Source: Clostridia bacterium (GTDB lineage Bacteria; Bacillota; Clostridia; Oscillospirales; CAG-382). From it: a stretch of 14,013 nt of DNA. The notes under the pieces are model-generated. The model was not told the origin of the DNA. It worked only from the letters and a program-made list of their open reading frames with translations, and ran no database searches. Of the stretch, positions 11,449 through 14,013 are shown piece by piece. Numbering within the stretch: position 1 is the first letter of the stretch; every line of letters starts with the position of its first letter. Made by a program: the position numbers and the translations under genes. The stretch spans positions 1-14,013 of the forward strand of contig JAFYOG010000129.1 of the NCBI GenBank assembly GCA_017560285.1, given 5' to 3'.

Positions 11449-12642
11449 TTAACCTTGTAATTTTCTCAAATTAGCCGATATTAGTACAGTATCGCCACCC
11501 TCTACCGGCTGTCTATTTTCTTCCTTGCGCCACTCGTTTACGGTGTAGATACCGGCCGCTGTTGTTTGCGCCTGGTACTTAACTTTGCTATCCAGGTCGC
11601 ACGCATATAGGCTGCGTCGGTCAAACTGGATTTTTCGTTTGCCGTATAGCGCAAACGGCACTAATTTACGGAGTAGTTCTACTTCGATTTTGCGCAAAAT
11701 CGGGTTTAGGGAATTGCTTAAAAACGCTACGTTTGCCATTTCTGCGGTTTTATAGTTTTCTGCCGTTGTGTCGTATACCAGCTGCGGCGGTACATTGAAA
11801 AAGCGGCAGATTTCGCGTACAGTAAATTTGCGCGTCTCCAAAAACTGCATATCCGTACTACTTATCGAAATAGCGCTAAACTGTACCTGGCCAGGCAGTG
11901 ATACGATACGCTCGCCGTTTCTAAACCTGGCGTCCAGATCGTCGGCTGTTTTCTGTAACTCGTTGTCCTGGTACTCCCCAAAACCGCGTACGCTTTTATC
12001 ATTTCCAACAATTCCGCGGACGTTGCCGCCATTCTTAAAACGGTTTAGGGTTTCGTCGTCGCCAGCTGCTGCGATCTCGACGCACTGGCGGGCAAATGCC
12101 AGCGTAGGAATACCGTTTTTACCGTCCCTGGTATAGTTCTTAATATGTATTACTTCGTCCTCTGCAAACGTGCCTATTAGCCCGTTTGTGGCGTCTGTAA
12201 CCGTATAGCTGTCGTTTATTGTATCGTGCGCTACGGATCCAGGCGTACAAAGTATAAGGCGCGAAAAATCCATATTTCCGGCGTCGTACTGCGGTATGAT
12301 ATACGCGTTACCGTGCAGCAGCATATATCTAACTACCTGGGCCCAGAAATCAAAAGCGTTCATATTTTCGTTAGGCTGCACAGCTAACAGATAATGCAGG
12401 CGCGCGTCTGTATCTGTCCTAAATACGCCGTTACGCTCTTTAAGGTATTGCAGCGGCAAATTTGCTACGCTGTTACTTAGGATCTCGACGCAGCGATATA
12501 CTGCGGCTATATTAAGCGGTGCAGCTCCGTACTGGGGCAGCAGTGAAACTGCCCCAGCGCGCGGATTATATCCGGCCGCTGCTGTATTGGTTTTTGAGTT
12601 CTCGCGCTTAATTCGGTCTATTAGTTTATCTAAAAATCCCAT
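11449..12642 (-). CDS. Phage portal protein, HK97 family (397 aa)
   Basis: Portal proteins form the dodecameric ring at one capsid vertex through which DNA is packaged and ejected. Family features are visible in order: IAAVYRCVEILSNSVANLPL (45-64), the LLHGNAYIIPQ segment (108-118), DEVIHIKNY (162-170), and the well-conserved SSTDMQFLETRKFTVREICR with FFNVPPQLV (261-289), then a helical C-terminal part with ETLNRF/EVELLRKL-type helices. Length and ends look complete. The start ATG at 12642 is 6 nt after the tape measure stop, so the two are coupled. In ordinary tailed phages portal is among the first head genes, far upstream of tape measure, and lies beside terminase and capsid genes; none of those is in the window. 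It could feed a helper's procapsids or alter packaging choice (inference). Confidence 0.93.
   Translation of the reverse strand: MGFLDKLIDRIKRENSKTNTAAAGYNPRAGAVSLLPQYGAAPLNIAAVYRCVEILSNSVANLPLQYLKERNGVFRTDTDARLHYLLAVQPNENMNAFDFWAQVVRYMLLHGNAYIIPQYDAGNMDFSRLILCTPGSVAHDTINDSYTVTDATNGLIGTFAEDEVIHIKNYTRDGKNGIPTLAFARQCVEIAAAGDDETLNRFKNGGNVRGIVGNDKSVRGFGEYQDNELQKTADDLDARFRNGERIVSLPGQVQFSAISISSTDMQFLETRKFTVREICRFFNVPPQLVYDTTAENYKTAEMANVAFLSNSLNPILRKIEVELLRKLVPFALYGKRKIQFDRRSLYACDLDSKVKYQAQTTAAGIYTVNEWRKEENRQPVEGGDTVLISANLRKLQG
12532..12557. other. GC-rich hairpin early in the portal coding region
   Basis: CTGGGGCAG (12532-12540) and CTGCCCCAG (12549-12557) form a perfect 9-bp stem with an 8-nt loop over portal codons about 29-37. 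It would be stable in the mRNA and could slow ribosomes or limit portal level, but may be chance within coding sequence. Confidence 0.4.
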
Positions 12643-12648
12643 ATCGTT

Positions 12649-14013
12649 TTATCCGCGTCGTCTTATGTTATTTTCTTTTTCGATAATGCCTACAAGTTCG
12701 CGGCCCTTGATCCTAAAATTAACGTCTCCGGATCCGTAACCCTGCGACGGCGCTAACATACTGCGTAACTTATCCAGTGGCGCTATTACTTCGGGGTTTC
12801 CAGACGCGCCGGCATACTCGCCAACCATTGCCAAAGTAGGCCCCGAAACTATGCCGCCATCTGCAAATTTTGGTATAGACTTCATCGCTGCCACTATAGC
12901 GGCTACGGCTGCCAATCCTAAGGCAATACCCGCAAACGGTATAGACGCGTGCGCCGCCATAGCCCCAGAAGCAGCAGCGGATACGTTAGCGGTAGTTTCA
13001 GCGCTTTTTACAGCCGTTTTAGCCGTAGACGCTGCGATTTCCTGGGCGGCTCCCGTTACCGCTGTAGTAGTGGCTATAGCGGTTGCCGCTGCTTCTCCTT
13101 GCTTTGCAGCTGTAAGCATATTTGTTACCCCAGTCAAAGCGCTAATTACTTGTATTACGGTTTGGAAACCTTGATACAGTCCTAAGAAACCGTCTACGAT
13201 ACCTACTACTGTCTGCCAGGCGTTGCCGTTTCCTTTCAAACTGTCGGTTATGCCCTCTATGCTGCTGCCAATACTTTTAATACCGCCCCAGCCGTCTTTT
13301 AGTGCCTCGCCCGTTCTTATTGCGGTTTCTTCCGCTGCTTTGCCCGCGTTCTTTATAGCGTCTGCTTTATCGTTCCAGGCAGCGATCTGCTGGTTAATTA
13401 GCGCGGCTTCCTCTAATGTGGCAGATTGTAATTTAGCAGTAAGAATATCTATATTATTGCCTATATCTCTAAGTGTGGCTGCGTCTGCTTTCCATAGTGG
13501 GCCGCTATCTTCTGCGCCACTTTGTACAGCCTCGCTTACTTTCTGGCCTAAACTTTCGTATCGGCTTAGCTCGCTTTCATAAGCTGCAATTTCTTTATTT
13601 ATAGCCTCTATAGCGGCCTCGCTTGTTGCCTCGCGTAATCTATCGCGGGCAGCTGCTATTTTTTCTTCCAGCTGGCCGATCAAACCCGCGCTGCCTTTAA
13701 TTTCAGTTGCTGGTATCTCCACTTTCGGCATAGTAGCGCCGCCGGTGGTTGTCGGTGTGTAGTTCGCGTACTTAGCTTTTGTTTCGCCCAGATCCATAGC
13801 CGGCGCAGCTTTGGGCTTGCTAACCTCTACTGCTACCTCTACTTTTTTACCGCCCAGGCCCAGTATATTTTTAAGCCATTCCCAGGCTTCCTTACACTTT
13901 TCTACCAGCCACTCGAAAGCCTTAGCCAAACCGTTCATAATGGCGTTAGCCAGCGGCTTTATAGCTTCCCAGACTTTATCGACGATCTGCCGGAAGCCCT
14001 CGCAGTTATTGTA
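12649..14013 (-). CDS. Tail tape measure protein, C-terminal half (joins 1-1212 across the circle)
   Basis: This segment encodes residues 358-811 of the tape measure protein; the first 47 codons (14013-13873) repeat bases 141-1. An ATG at 13938 would give a 429-aa frame, but that is residue 383 of the joined gene, not a real start. Residues about 464-522 (GSAGLIGQLEEKIAAARDRL onward) form a coiled coil, followed by helical Ala-rich repeats, a hydrophobic segment (IPFAGIALGLAAVAAIVAAM, about 715-734) and the family-typical C-terminal motif KFADGGIVSGPTLAMVGEY then NPEVIAPLDKL (about 739-774). This motif makes the family call firm. The stop at 12651-12649 is 6 nt before the portal ATG. Confidence 0.92.
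   Translation of the reverse strand, partial: YNNCEGFRQIVDKVWEAIKPLANAIMNGLAKAFEWLVEKCKEAWEWLKNILGLGGKKVEVAVEVSKPKAAPAMDLGETKAKYANYTPTTTGGATMPKVEIPATEIKGSAGLIGQLEEKIAAARDRLREATSEAAIEAINKEIAAYESELSRYESLGQKVSEAVQSGAEDSGPLWKADAATLRDIGNNIDILTAKLQSATLEEAALINQQIAAWNDKADAIKNAGKAAEETAIRTGEALKDGWGGIKSIGSSIEGITDSLKGNGNAWQTVVGIVDGFLGLYQGFQTVIQVISALTGVTNMLTAAKQGEAAATAIATTTAVTGAAQEIAASTAKTAVKSAETTANVSAAASGAMAAHASIPFAGIALGLAAVAAIVAAMKSIPKFADGGIVSGPTLAMVGEYAGASGNPEVIAPLDKLRSMLAPSQGYGSGDVNFRIKGRELVGIIEKENNIRRRG
13873..14013. repeat. Right copy of the exact 141-bp end overlap
   Basis: Identical to bases 1-141. Removing one copy leaves a circle of 13,872 bp in which the tape measure frame is continuous. Confidence 0.95.

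Noticed and set aside
8010..12540. Shared TACTGGGGCAG at 8010-8020 and 12530-12540
   Set aside because: An 11-base match between two places is expected by chance in 14 kb; the contexts differ.
12649..13938. Stand-alone 429-aa gene starting at ATG 13938
   Set aside because: The frame is open upstream to the window end and continues at 1-1212; the ATG is internal residue 383 of the tape measure protein.

Overview
The window is one circular molecule cut open inside a gene. Bases 1-141 recur exactly as 13873-14013, and one reading frame (a tail tape measure gene) runs without interruption across the join, so the unique circle is about 13,872 bp. An exact 141-base overlap inside a gene is what a de Bruijn assembler leaves on a closed circle. 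The host is most likely a gut Bacteroidales bacterium (Bacteroides or Parabacteroides type). The tyrosine integrase resembles integrases of that group, gene starts have A/T-rich leaders without Shine-Dalgarno sites, and two promoter candidates match the Bacteroides -7 box TAnnTTTG. This host call rests on sequence style, not on a database match.

Every supported gene lies on the minus strand. Read in the direction of transcription, starting at the attachment-like region (10695-11140), the order is: integrase (10694-9513); two unrecognised genes (9465-8701, 8643-8212); an intrinsic terminator (8190-8150); a promoter/operator region (8160-7838); an AlpA/Xis-type helix-turn-helix protein (7837-7610); a primase-VapE replication protein (7600-5180); and an iteron-rich, A/T-rich origin candidate (5172-4857). 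A second block follows: a possible ribbon-helix-helix regulator (4836-4429), a 25-residue micro-ORF, genes of 116 and 207 aa, a 30-residue coupled micro-ORF, genes of 96 and 124 aa, and an HK97-type prohead protease (2474-1743). After a strong terminator (1662-1627) come a probable tail assembly chaperone (1591-1304), the tape measure gene (1212 to 1, continuing 13872 to 12649), the portal gene (12642-11449) and a small gene with a likely +1 frame change (11434-11141/11149). That returns to the attachment-like region through a run of terminator-like hairpins.

The element can plausibly integrate, excise and replicate itself. It carries portal, head protease, tail chaperone and tape measure genes, but I see no large terminase, major capsid, tail tube, baseplate or lysis gene. 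At about 13.9 kb, with integrase, AlpA-like regulator, primase-VapE and an adjacent iteron origin, it has the layout of a phage satellite (PICI-like) that depends on a helper phage. What stands out is the selection of structural genes it keeps, and their order: tape measure directly before portal. The main alternative is a deleted prophage that persists as a circle, or a circle closed wrongly by the assembler.
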